Assembly: GCA_008729055.1 (NCBI GenBank)
Contig: SDUX01000065.1
Location: forward strand, 1 to 64,000
Source of the DNA: Pyropia haitanensis
Taxonomy: Eukaryota; Rhodophyta; Bangiophyceae; Bangiales; Bangiaceae
Direction of reading: 5' to 3'
DNA: 64,000 nt
Shown piece by piece: positions 1-10,356 of this stretch; the first letter of the stretch is position 1, and every line of letters begins with the position of its first letter. Made by a program: the position numbers and the translations under genes. A model generated the notes under the pieces. That model searched no databases and was not told where the DNA came from. It saw only the letters and a program-made list of their open reading frames with translations.

Positions 1-460
1 CCTCTGTGGCGGCGACGGCCGCATCGGCGGCGCCAGCCGCATCCAAGCCCCCCCTCTCGCGCAAGGGTAGGGCCCAGCCACGTCAGGACCGGCGGTCCCA
101 GCCAACCGGCGCCTGCTGCTGCCCGCGCAGGATCCGGCCCGGCGCTACATCGCGCCGCCGGCCCCACGATCGGCCACATCCGACCGACGACGCGCGCGCA
201 GCAGAGCAGCGAGAGCAGCGCCGGATCGCCAAGACCATCCCAAGGGCAAATACGTTTGCAAGCCGTGCGGTGTGCGTTGCAACAGCCTGACAGTGCTGCG
301 CGACCATCGCTGGTCGCGGCGCCACCGCAATACGGTCAACCGTCCAGCGACCCGCCCTCGTTGCGACGTGTGCGATCGCGAATTTGAGACGGTCGAGCAC
401 TTCGAACGCCACCAGCGTGGCAAGGATCACCACCGCACGCTGGCGCGCCGCACCGACTGA
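1..460 (+). pseudogene. Frameshifted C2H2 zinc-finger ORF of Gypsy copy A
   Basis: This matches the 3' two thirds of the intact zinc-finger ORF of copy B (18620-19258, minus), but one-base deletions break the frame, for example where copy B reads GGTAAGGG and this copy GGTAGGG near 66-70, and again near 170-240. The last stretch (about 272-460) still encodes the second finger of the C-x2-C-x12-H-x5-H type and the same C-terminus. In copy B the first finger is also intact. The indels sit mostly in short homopolymers, so some may be sequence errors. The function in the element is unknown; nucleic-acid binding is inferred from the fingers. Confidence 0.8.
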
Positions 461-823
461 CACCTTGCAACACCCCCAGGATCTGTGCAAGAGACGCGAT
501 TTTCCCCCTTTGATCCCCCCGCGTGGAAATCCGGCACGACCCGACTCGGGCCCGTGCGCGGCGGCCGGCGGGAAAATCCGATTGCGTGATTTGAGTCTTC
601 GAATTCTGCTTCATCGCATCGCTTGTGACCCATCAAATAGTGTTGTCCATCTTTGGAAACGTGGTAGCCACGACGGCCACGCTTGTCCAGAGCTAGTGCA
701 GCACTATTTTGCTTGGTCAAATTAACTTGCACATCTTGTAAGACTTGCCCCGTGCTCTGCCGGAGTAAGTCAAACCGGATCTGTTGGGTTAATTTGATTG
801 TTGCGGACCTCACCCAGGACACA

Positions 824-1709
824 ATGGACCCCCCGAATCCTGCGACTGTAAGCCCGATTAATCCGGGAACGGCCTCAACCGCACCCTCCGCGGAGTCATG
901 GAATCAACTTACAGCGTTCGTCTCGCAGATGAGCGCCGAGCTCGAGGCTCATAAGTTGAATTGGCGGACGCCAAGAAACAGCTGTCCGACGCCAAGGCTA
1001 AGGCCTCGAGTGGAGGCGCGACGACTGCGAGGCCGAATAAGCCCGCGCTGTTCTCTGGCCAAGCCCGGGACAATTGAAGCATGGTGCTCGCACATGGACT
1101 CATATGTGCGACTGACTGACCCTGACGAAGCGTGTCGGATCGCCTGCACCTACCTGGACGGTGAAGCGTTCACCTGGTGGCATACCTACAGTCGGACGAC
1201 CGGCGAGTCCCCGACTGGGCTAACCTTTCGGGCTGCGCTCATCCGTCGCTTCAGCCCTCTGAACAAGACGCAGGCGGCGCGGGACAAGCTGCACTCATGG
1301 CGCCAAATCAAGGACGTCGGGACGTTCAACAGGACTTTCCTGAGCGTCCTCATTGGACATCCCGGACATCACCGAAGCGGAAAAGATCGACCGCTATAGC
1401 CGAGGCCTGAAGCGCGACATCTGGCAGGCACTGTGCCTCAAGACGTACACCGATCTTGAGTCACTGATGACGGACGCCCTGCGCGTGGAAGCGGCCAAGG
1501 CTGGAGTGTCCCGTATCACCAGCAATGTTAACAGCACTTCTGGCAAGCCACCGACGATGGGCGTTGTCCCGATGGACATTTCCAGCATCAAGATCGAAAA
1601 GCTGACGCCAGAACGAACGCCCAGCGCTGGCATGCGCGAGGGTCTCTGCCTTCGCTGTCGCGAAAAAGGACACATGGCTAAGGACTGCCCAAAAGGCCAG
1701 CGGAACTGA
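824..1709 (+). pseudogene. gag: gag of Gypsy copy A, frame-broken
   Basis: The Gag polyprotein would form the virus-like particle. The ATG at 824 starts the same Met-Asp-Pro-Pro N-terminus as copy B. The retrotransposon Gag domain (the region around LDGEAFTWW) and a C-terminal CCHC zinc knuckle ([14 protein letters not shown], about 1654-1695) are present. Compared with copy B there are several indels (near 953, 1062, 1203-1215, 1352 and 1611), so no single frame covers the gene. The last segment, from about 1353, is open to a TGA at 1707-1709. The -1 slippery heptamer CCCAAAA at 1688-1694 lies just before the stop, as in copy B. Confidence 0.85.
1688..1694 (+). promoter_or_regulatory. -1 frameshift slippery heptamer, copy A
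   Basis: C CCA AAA in the gag frame fits the X XXY YYZ rule for -1 slippage, 13 bases before the gag stop. In this copy an extra A in the following GCAAACA run (GCAACA in copy B) puts pol in the same frame as gag behind a TGA, so slippage here would not reach pol. Confidence 0.55.
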
Positions 1710-1733
1710 AGCAGCAAACAATCCTCAACATCT

Positions 1734-4700
1734 GTGAAAGACGCTCCTTCGGTTCCTGAAAATATGTCGTCACCATTTGAAGGCCCGCGACTCGGGCTTC
1801 TGCTTTCTACTGCTTCTGTCAATGGAAAAGCTGTTAAGGTGCTGTTCGACGACGGATCTCCCATCAACGTCGTCTCAAGGCGCCTCGTTACCTCCTTGCA
1901 TGTGAAAACAAAAGGAACGGACTTCGCGGCAAGCATGCCCGATGGCCGCTCCCATGTCCTCGCTGAAACCGTTGACCCTCTTGAAATTCACATCGGACCG
2001 TACCAAGAGCGACTTCGGTTTGCTGTTTGTGAATTGAGCGCGTACGACCTCATCCTGGGAAAGAAGTGGCGCGATGACAAGGACGCCAAAATCAACAACA
2101 AGAAAAACAAGATCTCCTTCAAGTTCAACCACAAGAACATTTCTATCACTGCCTCCCTCAAGAAGCCCGAAGCTCTGATCAGTCGGCAACGCCTTGCTCG
2201 GGACCTCGTTCAAAGGTGCCCTGTTTTTGCCATCTACCTGCAGTCGGAAGATCCCTTTAGCACCTTCGACATTAACGCCATTACGATGGGACAAGGCGAA
2301 GACAAGAAAGAAGTTCAAGAGATTCTCAAAGAGTACGCTGACGTCTTCCCAGACGAGCTCCCCGACGGACTCCCTCCTGAGCGCAGTCACAAATTTAGCA
2401 TCAAGCTGACCGATGACGCCCAACCGCGTCGTAGCGGAATTTACCGACTAGCCGAATGGGAGCTCGAAGAACTCAAGACTCAACTGGCCGGCCTCATAAG
2501 GAAGGGATTCATCCAACCAAGCACCTCACCGTGGGGCTCTTCCGTCCTCTTTGCGGCGAAGAAGGACGGTGGCTGGCGAATGTGCATCGACTACAGGGCC
2601 CTGAACAAGGCTACTATCAAGAACGCGTACCCACTACCACGCATCGACGACATCTTTGACCAACTGCGAAAGGCCAAGTACTTTACAAAGATCGACCTCC
2701 GCTCTGGCTATCACCAGATTCGCCTTGACCCAGAAACAATACCTTTGACGGCGTTTCGAACCAAGTACGGATTCTATGAGTTCACCGTCGTACCCTTTGG
2801 TCTGACAAATGCACCCGCGGTCTTCATGAACCTAATGAACGATGTCTTCCGACCCTATCTGTACGACTTCATCTGTGTCTACCTCGACGACATCCTAGTC
2901 TACAGCGAAACTTACGACGATCACCTCAAGCACCTACGATTAGCACTCGAGAAATTACGAGAACACAAGCTCTACGCCAAGCTGAGCAAGTGCCAGTTCG
3001 CTCGAACTACTGTGGACTACCTTGGCCACGTCATCTCCGAGAAAGGCTTCTCTATGGAAGACTACAAGGTCCAAGCCATCCGTACGTGGGCAACACCGAG
3101 GAGCAAAAAGGATGTACAATCTTTCCTCGGTATGGTCAACTTCTATCGAAGATTCATCAAGGGAATGGCTGCCGTAGCTACGCCGCTAACGAGGCTGACT
3201 GGGAATGTCGACTTCGAGTGGACACCCGACGCCCAGAAAGCCTTTGAGCAGCTGCAGGACCTAACGACAAGCGCACCGGTGCTAAGGCCTTTCGACAAGA
3301 GATACCCAATCTACGTGTCTACAGATGCCAGCGGGTATGCTGTGGGCGCAGTCCTTGAGCAAGATGATGGACGCGGACGGCGTCCAGTGGCGTACTTCTC
3401 GTTAACCCTCAACATCCACGAGCAGCGCTACAGCATTCGTGAAAGAGAACTGCTTGCAGTCGTACAAGCTATCCGGCATTGGCGCTGCTACCTCTACGGA
3501 AGACCCTTTGAGGTCCACACCGACCATGAGTCCCTGAGATACCTAAGCACCCAAGAGAAGCTGAACGATCGCCAAGTCAAGTGGCTGGAGTTTCTGGACC
3601 AGTTCCAGTTCAAGATTGTCCCAATCAAGGGCACTTCGAACCCCGTGGCTGATGCCCTTTCCAGGCAGCCACAAGATGCTCCCGACAAGCACGCCCCCAA
3701 TCAAGACCTTCTTAGTCGCGTGCTGACCAAGACCATTGAAGAACTCCCCAAGAAAACTGAAATCAACAACCTCATGACCATCAACCAAAGTGATCAAGAC
3801 CTTGCCACCTTAAGACAAGAGTACGACGCGGACCCCGAGTTTGCCGACCTAGTCAAAGACCCGGTATCTCCCTACCGGCTACACATGAGGTTGTTGAAAC
3901 GAGGTGACCGTACGTGTATCCCCGTCGGTACTCTACGCCAAAGACTACTCCACGACTACCATGATGTCCCGTGCCAAGGGCACATGGGAGTCAAGAAAAC
4001 AACCAAGGTTATCTCTTCCAAGTACTACTGGAAGACAATGCGGAAAGACATCCAAAGATACGTACAAACATGTGATTTGTGCCAGCGGAACAAGGCTAGC
4101 ACCCATTCACCTCTGGGTCACCTCAAACCCTTGGACCCCCCGAGCCAACGATGGGCAAGTGTCTCCATGGACTTTATCACGCCTCTTCCTCTGACTCCAA
4201 GAGGCCACAACGGGATTTACGTCGTTGTCGACCGCCTCTCCAAGATGATTCGCCTCGCCCCTATGAAGCCAGACTGTACGGCGCCAGTCGCAGCTCAGCT
4301 CTACCATGATCACGTCTATCGACACCACGGACTCCCAGCTGATGTTGTCTGCGACAGGGACCGCATTTTCTTCTCCAACTTCTGGCAGTCGCTCACGGAG
4401 ATTCTCAAGGTCAAGATCAAGGCCTCTTCAGCGTACCACCCGCAAACCGACGGACAAACTGAGATCATGAACAAGAAGATCGAAGAAATCCTGCGAAACT
4501 TTGTCAACCATCACCAAGGCGATTGGGACCTCTTTCTGGTTGCTGCCGAAGTAGCCTACAACCGGTCGCCAAATGCTGTTACAACGTACTCCCCTTTCTT
4601 CCTGAACTACGGATTCGAACCTAAGACGGTACCAATGGACATCCTCGAAAACTCAGAGTCAAGCATGCCTGCAGTGTCTGACTGGCTAAGCGGTCTCCAA

Positions 4701-5225
4701 CATGCTCAAGAGACTGCCATCTCAGCCATCAAGAGTGCAAATGAGGCGCGCTCGGCGTACGCAAATTGCCATCGCCGACCTTGCAAGATCGCCGTGGACG
4801 ATCTGGTGCTACTAAGTACCAAACACCTTATGCCAGATGCTTTCCAAGGCGCTCGCAAGCTGATGCCCAAGTACTCAGGACCGTACCGCGTCACTGAGAG
4901 TATCAACGATGTGACGTTCCGCCTAGATCTTCCCCAAGCGGTGCTCGATCGCAAGGTTCACAACGCCTTTCATGCGAGCTTGCTGAAGCCGTACCGCGCT
5001 GATCCTTATGGCCGACTTCCTCCCGTTCCGCCTCCGGTGGCATTTCCGGACGGTTCTGTCGAGTACGAAGTCGACTCCATCATAAGGTCACGAAAGCGCC
5101 GTGGACGACTACAGTACCTGGTCAAGTGGAAAGGCTGTGACGTCAGCGAGAACTCCTGGCTGACCAAGCAAGACCTTGCGAACGCACCTGAGGTGTTGGA
5201 CGCTTTCCTGCGCCGCGCGTCCTAA
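1734..5225 (+). CDS. pol: Gypsy Pol polyprotein with chromodomain, copy A
   Basis: Open for 1163 codons from a GTG at 1734; the first ATG is at 1764, and expression is more likely by frameshift from gag. Domains by residue: retropepsin-like protease about 20-120 with an unusual FDDGS active-site motif; reverse transcriptase about 200-430 with YLDD near 383 and FGLTNAP upstream; RNase H about 520-640 with D, E and D in TDAS, REREL and HTDH; integrase H2C2 zinc finger about 735-785; integrase core about 805-925 (MDF, CDRD and the E after QTDGQT); C-terminal chromodomain about 1110-1163. The chromodomain places it among chromoviruses, which target integration to marked chromatin. Copy A keeps 31 residues between RNase H and integrase that copy B has lost. 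Confidence 0.95.
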   Translation: MKDAPSVPENMSSPFEGPRLGLLLSTASVNGKAVKVLFDDGSPINVVSRRLVTSLHVKTKGTDFAASMPDGRSHVLAETVDPLEIHIGPYQERLRFAVCELSAYDLILGKKWRDDKDAKINNKKNKISFKFNHKNISITASLKKPEALISRQRLARDLVQRCPVFAIYLQSEDPFSTFDINAITMGQGEDKKEVQEILKEYADVFPDELPDGLPPERSHKFSIKLTDDAQPRRSGIYRLAEWELEELKTQLAGLIRKGFIQPSTSPWGSSVLFAAKKDGGWRMCIDYRALNKATIKNAYPLPRIDDIFDQLRKAKYFTKIDLRSGYHQIRLDPETIPLTAFRTKYGFYEFTVVPFGLTNAPAVFMNLMNDVFRPYLYDFICVYLDDILVYSETYDDHLKHLRLALEKLREHKLYAKLSKCQFARTTVDYLGHVISEKGFSMEDYKVQAIRTWATPRSKKDVQSFLGMVNFYRRFIKGMAAVATPLTRLTGNVDFEWTPDAQKAFEQLQDLTTSAPVLRPFDKRYPIYVSTDASGYAVGAVLEQDDGRGRRPVAYFSLTLNIHEQRYSIRERELLAVVQAIRHWRCYLYGRPFEVHTDHESLRYLSTQEKLNDRQVKWLEFLDQFQFKIVPIKGTSNPVADALSRQPQDAPDKHAPNQDLLSRVLTKTIEELPKKTEINNLMTINQSDQDLATLRQEYDADPEFADLVKDPVSPYRLHMRLLKRGDRTCIPVGTLRQRLLHDYHDVPCQGHMGVKKTTKVISSKYYWKTMRKDIQRYVQTCDLCQRNKASTHSPLGHLKPLDPPSQRWASVSMDFITPLPLTPRGHNGIYVVVDRLSKMIRLAPMKPDCTAPVAAQLYHDHVYRHHGLPADVVCDRDRIFFSNFWQSLTEILKVKIKASSAYHPQTDGQTEIMNKKIEEILRNFVNHHQGDWDLFLVAAEVAYNRSPNAVTTYSPFFLNYGFEPKTVPMDILENSESSMPAVSDWLSGLQHAQETAISAIKSANEARSAYANCHRRPCKIAVDDLVLLSTKHLMPDAFQGARKLMPKYSGPYRVTESINDVTFRLDLPQAVLDRKVHNAFHASLLKPYRADPYGRLPPVPPPVAFPDGSVEYEVDSIIRSRKRRGRLQYLVKWKGCDVSENSWLTKQDLANAPEVLDAFLRRAS

Positions 5226-5236
5226 GGGGGGGGAGG
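5224..5236 (+). other. Polypurine tract, copy A
   Basis: AAGGGGGGGGAGG lies immediately before the 3' LTR and overlaps the pol stop codon. This is the expected primer site for plus-strand synthesis. Confidence 0.85.
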
Positions 5237-6096
5237 TGTAAGGATATGCCCCTTAAATCCCCAAGACTGGAGCCTAGGGGATAAGGACTGGGGCCTCTCC
5301 TTCCCTGTCCTTCTCAGCCAACTCCTTCCAAGACGCATCAACTCCAAAGTAATCTGGGGCATGCCGCGGTGTCCGTCCGATAATCTACTACTAACGGACG
5401 GTCAGCACGGGAGCCGCGGATTGGCTAACCGACACTACCCTGACTCATCTGCCGACGGGTACAGTCTCCAACGGATCAACGGACTAACGGACCAAAAGAC
5501 GAGCCACATCTCTGACGCGTCAGCAAGCCGGAACAATCTCCCCGTGGACCAATGGGAGCGACAAGACTTGCTGACCCACGGGAGATATTCGACCCGAAGA
5601 CTGGCGTCTGCTTACACGCCTCTGAGGCTTTTCGGGTCGAATGACGCGTGGGGCCAGCCGCGCGGCGCTACGAGCGCCGCACACCGTCCCCCCCCGTTTG
5701 GGGCTTTCTGGTGGGGCGCCTTGGGGCGCACACGCCCACCCTTGCTTTGTTCTGAGAGCCCATGCTTTGTTTTGAGAGCTTTGGTGCCGTCCACCGGCAC
5801 GACGGGCAATCGCATGCTTTGGGGCACCCTGGGTGCCCCCCTGGGGGTATATAATGCGTGAGTGTGGGCGCCAGCGGGAGAGACCTCGGGGGAACAACCA
5901 CAGACAGAGACACAAAGACCTCCTTTACCTTCGACCCCCTCGACCCTCACCGACGTCACGCCCATCCTCTTCCCCACCCCCATCACCGTCATCCCACCCG
6001 TCACCTTCCCCGCGCCCGGCATCCTCATTGGTGCACGGGTTGCTGACACCGGCGCCAGTACGTTGAGGGCTGCCCGTGTGTGGGTGGTGCCTCACA
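5237..6096 (+). repeat. 3' LTR of Gypsy copy A (860 bp)
   Basis: It starts TGTAAGGATATG and ends GGTGCCTCACA, the TG...CA ends shared by all five LTRs in the window. It carries a TATA box, and upstream of it a short GGGGCACC/GGTGCCCC hairpin (about 5821-5840). Confidence 0.95.
5848..5854 (+). promoter_or_regulatory. LTR TATA box (TATATAA)
   Basis: This is the only strong TATA motif in the LTR, about 250 bases before its end, conserved in every LTR copy. Transcription would start near 5880, so the U3 region would be about 640 bases and R-U5 about 215. Confidence 0.7.
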
Positions 6097-6230
6097 GGGG
6101 TGCTCCTCTGGGGGGGGGGGTGAGTGGCGCGGTGTTTGAGGGGGGGGGGCCGCCGGCGGCCCCGAAATGACTGATCCGACCCAGTGCTCGGGGCTGTGCT
6201 GTCCTCCGCTTTCCGCATTGGCGTCGTCAC

Positions 6231-6360
6231 CCCCGGCAGCGACCGTCGCGGCCGCCACCATCACTACCGGCAGCGACCGTCGCGGCCGCCACCATCACTA
6301 CCGGCAGCGACCGTCGCGGCCGCCACCATCACTACCGGCAACGACCACCGCGGCGGCCGC
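6231..6360 (+). repeat. 34-bp tandem repeat, about 3.5 copies
   Basis: The unit begins GACCGTCGCGGCC at 6241, 6275 and 6309. It lies between the Gypsy 3' LTR and the likely start of the Harbinger transposase. A 34-bp period shifts frame each copy, so this is probably untranslated leader. Confidence 0.8.
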
Positions 6361-6388
6361 CATCTCGCTCCTTGCAGGGGGCCTCGTT

Positions 6389-8260
6389 ATGGCCCCCCCA
6401 CTTCCCGTGGACGTCCCCCCTGCTGATCGGGAGGCGTGGGAGGTGTCGGACGGATCGGCCGACGAGGCGCGCGCCGCCATCGTGGCGTCGCAGCTGTCTC
6501 TGCGGCGCAAGCAGCACTACATCGCTCTGTCGGGCGCTATAGCGCGGCGCCGTCGTCGGGGCGGGTCTGTCCCAGGCCGCCGCGCCAACCGGCCTCGCGG
6601 GTTTGACGAGGGCTTCCGCATCATCCAGCGGGACTACTTCGGTCTGGACGGCGACCCTCCTGTGTATGGCGAGCAGGACTTTGAGACGCGCTTTCGCGTG
6701 CCCCGCACCGTGTTCATGGACATCTACAATGACGTCAAGGACCTCTCTTACTGGAAGAGGTCCGTTGACGCAACTGGGCGGGCGCAGACGCACGGGCTGC
6801 AGAAGGTGGTGGCCGCTTTCCGAGTGCTCGCGTATGGCGAGGCCGCCGATCGGCCTGACGAGTACTTGCGCTTGGCCAAGTCAACCACCGCCGTGGCCAC
6901 GCAGATGCTGGTGGACCACATTGTCGACAACTACGAGGCATTTTATCTACGGCCGCCTACCATCGAGGAGCTAGCCCACATCCTCGACCGCAACGAGCAG
7001 CGGGGCATGCCGGGGTGCATGGGGAGCATCGATTGCTCACACTGGGCGTGGAGAATGTGCCCGAAGGCGCTGGCAGGGCAATACCAGGACTACAAGAAGC
7101 GGCGGTCAGTGGTAATGGAAACTGTTTGCGATGAGGATCTGTACATTTGGCATTTTTTTGTGGGGGCGCCTGGGAGCCACAATGACATCAACGTGTGGGG
7201 CCAGTCGCCTCTATCGATGGACGTGATGAGCGGGGTGTGGCCGCCTGATATTTTTGAGTATACACTGAACGGCCGCACTCGTCGTTTGTTGTATTATTTG
7301 GCTGATGGCATCTACCCCCATTTCCCCATTTTTTGCCGCCCTTTCTCGCGCGCCGCAAACAACACCACGAAAAAACGCACGTACAACCGGCTGCAGGAGG
7401 CACTGCGCAAGGACGTCGAGCGCCTCTACGGCGTCATGACCGTGCGCTTTCACATCCTGCAACACCCCGCCAAGTTCCACAGCATGGACCGCATCATCCG
7501 TACTGCCAAAGCCGTCGCCATTCTGCACAACATGGTCGTTGTAAATCGTCGGGACGGGTACCTTTCCCGGCGCCGCATGGGCGACACTTATGGCGCCCCA
7601 GGCGCTGCGGCGGCCGCCGTGGTGGCAGCGGCGGCGGCGGCGGCGGCCACGGCGGCGGCGGCGGCGGCCGCGGCTGCGGCAGCTGCGACGGCGGCGGCGG
7701 CGGCGGCGACGGCCGAGGAAGACGCGGCCGCCGGGAGTGAAAACCCGGCGGTCGGCAGCCGTGGCGGGCGCGCCGGTGGTGGGGAGGCGCGGCCGCCGGG
7801 AGTGACGACCCGGCGGCCGGCCGCCGTGGCGGGCGTGCCGGTGGTGGCGGAGGCGCGGCCGCCGGGAGTGACGACCCGGCGGCCGGCCGCCGTGGCGGGC
7901 GTGCCGGTGGTGGCGGAGGCGCGGCCGCCGGGAGTGACGACCGGCGGTCGGCAGCCGTGGCGGGCGTGCCGGTGGTGGCGGAGGGCGGCCGCCGGGAGTG
8001 ACGACCCGGCGGCCGGCCGCCGTGGCGGGCGTGCCGGTGGTGGCGGAGGCGCGGCCGCCGGGAGTGACGACCGGCGGTCGGCAGCCGTGGCGGGCGTGCC
8101 GGTGGTGGCGGAGGCGCGGCCGCCGGGAGTGACGACCCGGCGGCCGGCAGCCGTGGCGGGCGTGCCGGTGGTGGCGGAGGCGCGGCCGCCGGGAGTGACG
8201 ACCCGGCGGTCGGCAGCCGTGGCGGGCGTGGGGTGGCGGAGGCGCGGCCGCCGGGAGTGA
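6389..8260 (+). CDS. PIF/Harbinger transposase (plant type), tail degenerate
   Basis: A DDE transposase that would cut and paste the Harbinger element. The ATG at 6389 is chosen because the frame upstream is only 34-bp repeats. Diagnostic blocks are GSIDCSHW (first Asp, about 7026), GSHNDINV, YYLADGIYP (second Asp, about 7305) and EALRKDVERLYGVM (catalytic Glu, about 7420), then AILHNMVV near 7530; this block order is that of plant Harbinger nucleases (HARBI1-like). After about 7600 the frame enters an Ala run and a 66-bp minisatellite and ends at 8260 in an abnormal tail. The family's usual C-terminal motif (LREDLMEHVW) appears only at 9524-9570, beyond a solo LTR and in another frame. The catalytic core looks intact, but the gene as a whole is probably disabled. 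Confidence 0.9.
   Translation: MAPPLPVDVPPADREAWEVSDGSADEARAAIVASQLSLRRKQHYIALSGAIARRRRRGGSVPGRRANRPRGFDEGFRIIQRDYFGLDGDPPVYGEQDFETRFRVPRTVFMDIYNDVKDLSYWKRSVDATGRAQTHGLQKVVAAFRVLAYGEAADRPDEYLRLAKSTTAVATQMLVDHIVDNYEAFYLRPPTIEELAHILDRNEQRGMPGCMGSIDCSHWAWRMCPKALAGQYQDYKKRRSVVMETVCDEDLYIWHFFVGAPGSHNDINVWGQSPLSMDVMSGVWPPDIFEYTLNGRTRRLLYYLADGIYPHFPIFCRPFSRAANNTTKKRTYNRLQEALRKDVERLYGVMTVRFHILQHPAKFHSMDRIIRTAKAVAILHNMVVVNRRDGYLSRRRMGDTYGAPGAAAAAVVAAAAAAAATAAAAAAAAAAAATAAAAAATAEEDAAAGSENPAVGSRGGRAGGGEARPPGVTTRRPAAVAGVPVVAEARPPGVTTRRPAAVAGVPVVAEARPPGVTTGGRQPWRACRWWRRAAAGSDDPAAGRRGGRAGGGGGAAAGSDDRRSAAVAGVPVVAEARPPGVTTRRPAAVAGVPVVAEARPPGVTTRRSAAVAGVGWRRRGRRE
7600..7725 (+). repeat. GCG/GGC-rich simple repeat encoding poly-Ala
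   Basis: An imperfect GCG/GGC array inside the Harbinger transposase linker gives a run of alanines immediately after the DDE domain. It joins directly to the 66-bp minisatellite. Confidence 0.75.
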
Positions 8261-8490
8261 CGACCCGGCGGCCGGCAGCCGTGGCGGGCGTGCCGGTGGT
8301 GGCGGAGGCGCGGCCGCCGGGAGTGACGACCCGGCGGCCGGCAGCCGTGGCGGGCGTGCCGGTGGTTGCGGAGGTGCGGCCGCCGGGAGTGACGACCCGG
8401 CGGTCGACCGCCGTGGCGGGCGTGCCGGTGGTGGGAAGGCGCGGCCGCCGGGAGTGACGACCCGGCGGTCGGCCGCCGTTGTGCGGCGGG
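7726..8490 (+). repeat. 66-bp GC-rich minisatellite, about 11 copies
   Basis: The unit includes CGGCCGCCGGGAGTGACGA and GGCGGGCGTGCCGGTGGTGG, and in frame encodes a 22-residue repeat (PPGVTTRR, AVAGVPVVAEA). Several copies have small deletions (near 7981 and 8233) that switch the reading frame. It lies in the transposase linker and ends shortly before the solo LTR. Confidence 0.88.
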
Positions 8491-8524
8491 AGGCGGTTTG
8501 GCCAGCACGCACTGATGTTACCGG

Positions 8525-9396
8525 GAGCCTGTGAGGCACCACCCACACACGGGCAGCCCTCAACGTACTGGTGCCGGTGTCAGCAACCCGTGCAAGCCAA
8601 TGAGGATGCCGGGCGCGGGGAAGGTGACGGGTGGGATGACGGTGATGGGGTGGGGAAGAGGATGGGCGTGACGTCGGTGAGGGTCGAGGGGGTCGAAGGT
8701 AAAGGAGGTCTTTGTGTCTCTGTCTGTGGTTGTTCCCCCGAGGTCTCTCCCGGTGGCGCCCACACTCACGCATTATATACCCCCAGGGGGGCACCCAGGG
8801 TGCCCCAAAGCATGCAATTGCCCGTCGTGCCGGTGGACGGCACCAAAGCTCTCAAAACAAAGCATGGGCTCTCAGAACAAAGCAAGGGTGGGCGTGTGCG
8901 CCCCAAGGCGCCCCACCAGAAAGCCCCAAACGGGGGGGGGACGGTGTGCGGCGCTCGTAGCGCCGCGCGGCTGGCCCCACGCGCCATTCGACCCGAAAAG
9001 CCTCAGAGGCGTGTAAGCAGACGCCAGTCTTCGGGTCGAATATCTCCCGTGGGTCAGCAAGTCTTGTCGCTCCCATTGGTCCACGGGGAGATTATTCCGG
9101 CTTGCTGACGCGTCAGAGATGTGGCTCGTCTTTTGGTCCGTTAGTCCGTTGATCCGTTGGAGACTGTACCCGTCGGCAGATGAGTCAGGGTAGTGTCGGT
9201 TAGCCAATCCGCGGCTCCCGTGCTGACCGTCCGTTAGTAGTAGATTATCGGACGGACACCGCGGCATGCCCCAGATTACTTTGGAGTTGATGCGTCTTGG
9301 AAGGAGTTGGCTGAGAAGGACAGGGAAGGAGAGGCCCCAGTCCTTATCCCCTAGGCTCCAGTCTTGGGGATTTAAGGGGCATATCCTTACAGAGCC
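8525..9396 (-). mobile_element. Solo Gypsy LTR with 5-bp target duplication GAGCC
   Basis: The LTR itself is 8530-9391 (862 bp) in minus orientation, TGTGAGGCACC to CCTTACA on the plus strand. GAGCC occurs at 8525-8529 and again at 9392-9396. No internal sequence is present, so it is the product of LTR-LTR recombination. It belongs to the family of copies A and B and lies within the Harbinger transposase gene. Confidence 0.95.
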
Positions 9397-9626
9397 GTAG
9401 CGGGCCAAGTGGCTGTGCATGCCCCGCTGGCGCTGGGTGCGGTCGCGGCGGCGGGCGAGATGGAGCGTACCGCCGTTCTGCCGCCGTTCAACGGCGGTCG
9501 GCCGTGCGCAGCCCTGTTGAGCACGAGCGTTTGCGGGAGGACCTGATGGAGCACGTGTGGGCGCACAGGAGGCGCGCACTGGCGCCGTATCTTCATCGGC
9601 ATCACACCCTCATGCCGCAGCCGTAG
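9397..9626 (+). pseudogene. C-terminal remnant of the Harbinger transposase
   Basis: In the frame ending at the TAG 9624-9626 the sequence encodes EHERLREDLMEHVW followed by an Arg/His-rich tail. A Leu-Arg-x-Asp-Leu-x-Glu-His-x-Trp block closes most plant-type Harbinger transposases, so I read this as the displaced end of the gene at 6389. The LTR plus one duplication is 867 bp, a multiple of three, so the frame difference comes from the minisatellite rather than the LTR. An alternative open frame reaching an earlier TGA covers the first half. Confidence 0.55.
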
Positions 9627-10356
9627 TGTAGGGCGCAAAGCGCGTGGAGAAAACGGTTTTTTTTTTCCTTCGGGTTTTTTTTTTTCCTGAAGACGATGAC
9701 GCTGTAACACATGCGGCCTGGTTGGCTCGTTCTCAGAAGGCAGACGCGTATCTGCGGCCACAAATGGCATGTCCGGCGGCCGCCGCCGCCGCTTTACGTG
9801 CGCTCAACAGCCGGCCGCAGCTCGGCTTTGTGTGCGATATGCCCCACTGGCGGCCGCCCAATGTGGCCGCGCAGGCGCGACTTATGGCCGCCCAAAGCGG
9901 CCGCCCATGCGCGACTGGCGGCCGCGCAATACCGCCATGCAGGGGCACCTCACCGCCACTAGCGGCAGGCGGGCGCTCCCCTGCCGTACGGCCGGGGCGG
10001 CGGATTAGTGTGCCGTTGGCCCAAGGGGACGAGCGGAATTGTTTTTTCGCAGCTGCGCTCGCTGTTGGAGGGAGGGCGCGCACAGGGCGTTGGATTCTCG
10101 CGTGGACTCCCTTGTAGAGAGGTTTCAATAGAGAGTGAAGACATAATGTGTATTGTGCAAAAGTTTATCGCAGAGAGACATGCATGGAACAATGTCGAGG
10201 CCCGACACGCAGTGATGCTCACACACAATGACCACCAGAAACACCGTCAAAACAACAGAAGAACACAACCAAGAGAACAAAACGCCCGAGAGACACATAA
10301 ACAGAACGCAGAAAAAAAAACACAAACGCAAGCATGATTGCAAAGCCACAAACCCA
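9627..10356. other. Non-coding spacer between convergent Harbinger genes
   Basis: It holds two T-rich runs (9654-9690), CG-rich dispersed GCGGCCGC words, and an A-rich stretch with CAAAA/ACACAA words at 10230-10330, where 3' ends of the two convergent genes would be expected. I see no gene in it. Confidence 0.6.

Larger units (their letters stand above)
1..6096 (+). mobile_element. Ty3/Gypsy chromovirus, copy A (5' end outside window)
   Basis: The order is zinc-finger ORF remnant, gag, pol (protease, RT, RNase H, integrase, chromodomain), polypurine tract and 3' LTR, as in a Gypsy chromovirus. It is the same family as the complete copy on the minus strand at 13084-20356. The 5' LTR lies left of the window, so the target duplication cannot be checked; the five bases after the 3' LTR are GGGGT. 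Relative to copy B, the zinc-finger and gag regions carry several one- or two-base indels, while pol stays open along its whole length. Confidence 0.96.

Noticed and set aside
5361..6170. Open frames inside the LTRs (166, 102 and 145 codons)
   Set aside because: They recur in every LTR copy only because the LTRs are identical, have no domain, and overlap promoter sequence.
7211..8794. 527-codon minus-strand Pro/Arg-rich frame
   Set aside because: Antisense of the Harbinger core and the 66-bp minisatellite, extending into an LTR.
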